Made by a program: the position numbers and the translations under genes
Part shown: in pieces, positions 59,389-59,524 of the stretch
Position numbering within the stretch: position 1 is the first letter of the stretch
Layout of the letters: every line of letters begins with the position of its first letter
Assembly (NCBI RefSeq): GCF_007991495.1
Contig: NZ_BJYL01000037.1
Location: 1-59,524 of the forward strand
Source: Sporosarcina luteola
GTDB lineage: Bacteria; Bacillota; Bacilli; Bacillales_A; Planococcaceae
DNA: 59,524 bases
Reading direction: 5' to 3'
The notes under the pieces: model-generated
The model's database searches: none
Told to the model about the DNA's origin: nothing
Seen by the model: the letters and a program-made list of their open reading frames with translations, nothing else

Positions 59389-59524
59389 TTATTGTCCTAC
59401 GGATCGGAAAAAAGTATGACCGGGCGAATGAGCCGCGCTTATTGTCCCGTTCGAGGCAAATTTATGCGTCGACGGGCAATTAAACAGCTCTTAATGTCCC
59501 GTTCGAGGCAAATTTATGCGCCAA
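59389..59524 (+). repeat. Intergenic repeat array, truncated by the window end
   Basis: A 31-bp segment, CTTATTGTCCCGTTCGAGGC continuing into AAATTTATGCG, at 59438-59468 recurs with one change at 59490-59520 (period 52). A weaker copy starts near 59389 (TTATTGTCCTACGG). Between copies CGACGGGCAAT is nearly the reverse complement of ATTGTCCCGTTCG. It shares TTTATGCG with the array at 24015-24165. Confidence 0.75.

Overview
The window looks like chromosome from a low-to-mid GC, endospore-forming Bacillota, most like Planococcaceae such as Sporosarcina. Evidence: strong GGAGG-type ribosome sites, frequent TTG/GTG starts, sigma-B, sigma-D and sigma-G type promoters, a T-box, a CsoR/CopZ/CopA set, a YxdLM/YxeA module and a sporulation-type diadenylate cyclase (CdaS). 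The species call is inference from gene content. I saw no rRNA, tRNA or CRISPR array.

Layout. 0.1-6.5 kb: a Tat operon in which a Tat-signal gluconate-dehydrogenase-type subunit and a GMC flavoprotein precede tatA and tatC, divergent from a PQQ-type sugar dehydrogenase lipoprotein; then an orphan flagellin with its own sigma-D promoter and a sigma-B-type stress gene. 6.9-11.7 kb: a YxlEFG-like ABC module, then an Fnr-box-controlled pair of radical SAM/SPASM enzyme and coproporphyrinogen oxidase (haem). 11.7-17.9 kb: EamA exporter, ECF sigma/anti-sigma pair, alanyl-tRNA editing protein, and a sucrose-phosphate-synthase-like plus sucrose-phosphatase-like pair. 18-25.6 kb: TsdA-like dihaem cytochrome c, archaeal-type prolyl-tRNA synthetase behind a T-box, MFS transporter, YqeY, secreted alpha/beta hydrolase.

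25.6-31 kb: copper (csoR-copZ-copA) and zinc/cobalt (czrA-type regulator plus CDF pump) homeostasis, then a small sirohaem/Fe-S protein followed by two tiny coupled ORFs. 31.2-35.1 kb is an accessory patch: two inverted copies of a GC-rich interspersed repeat bracket a dead IS4-type element with intact target-site duplication, an AraC/GyrI-type regulator and a decayed IS110 transposase. 35.3-40.5 kb: YxdLM/YxeA-type peptide-sensing ABC module with divergent two-component system. 40.6-44.4 kb: MFS efflux pump, YusW-like lipoprotein and an ABC-F ribosomal protection gene behind an elaborate leader. 44.7-48.1 kb: ogt and a redox island (SufR-like regulator, superoxide dismutase, flavin reductase, ferredoxin). 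48.2-51.2 kb: NatAB-like exporter with PadR regulator. 51.5-59.5 kb: YiaA/B protein, allantoinase, RidA, CdaS, a MarR-controlled luciferase-like oxidoreductase, and a quinone-stress set (azoR, mhqO, mhqR).

The most striking unexplained structures are (i) the ABC-F leader, which has two leader peptides, one in front of a transcription terminator and one in front of a chain of competing hairpins, and (ii) intergenic arrays of degenerate units with strict 20- or 21-bp spacing, two of them arranged as head-to-head 3+3 or 4+4 inverted blocks. Starts were moved from the longest ORF wherever a ribosome site or promoter argued for it; these cases are stated.
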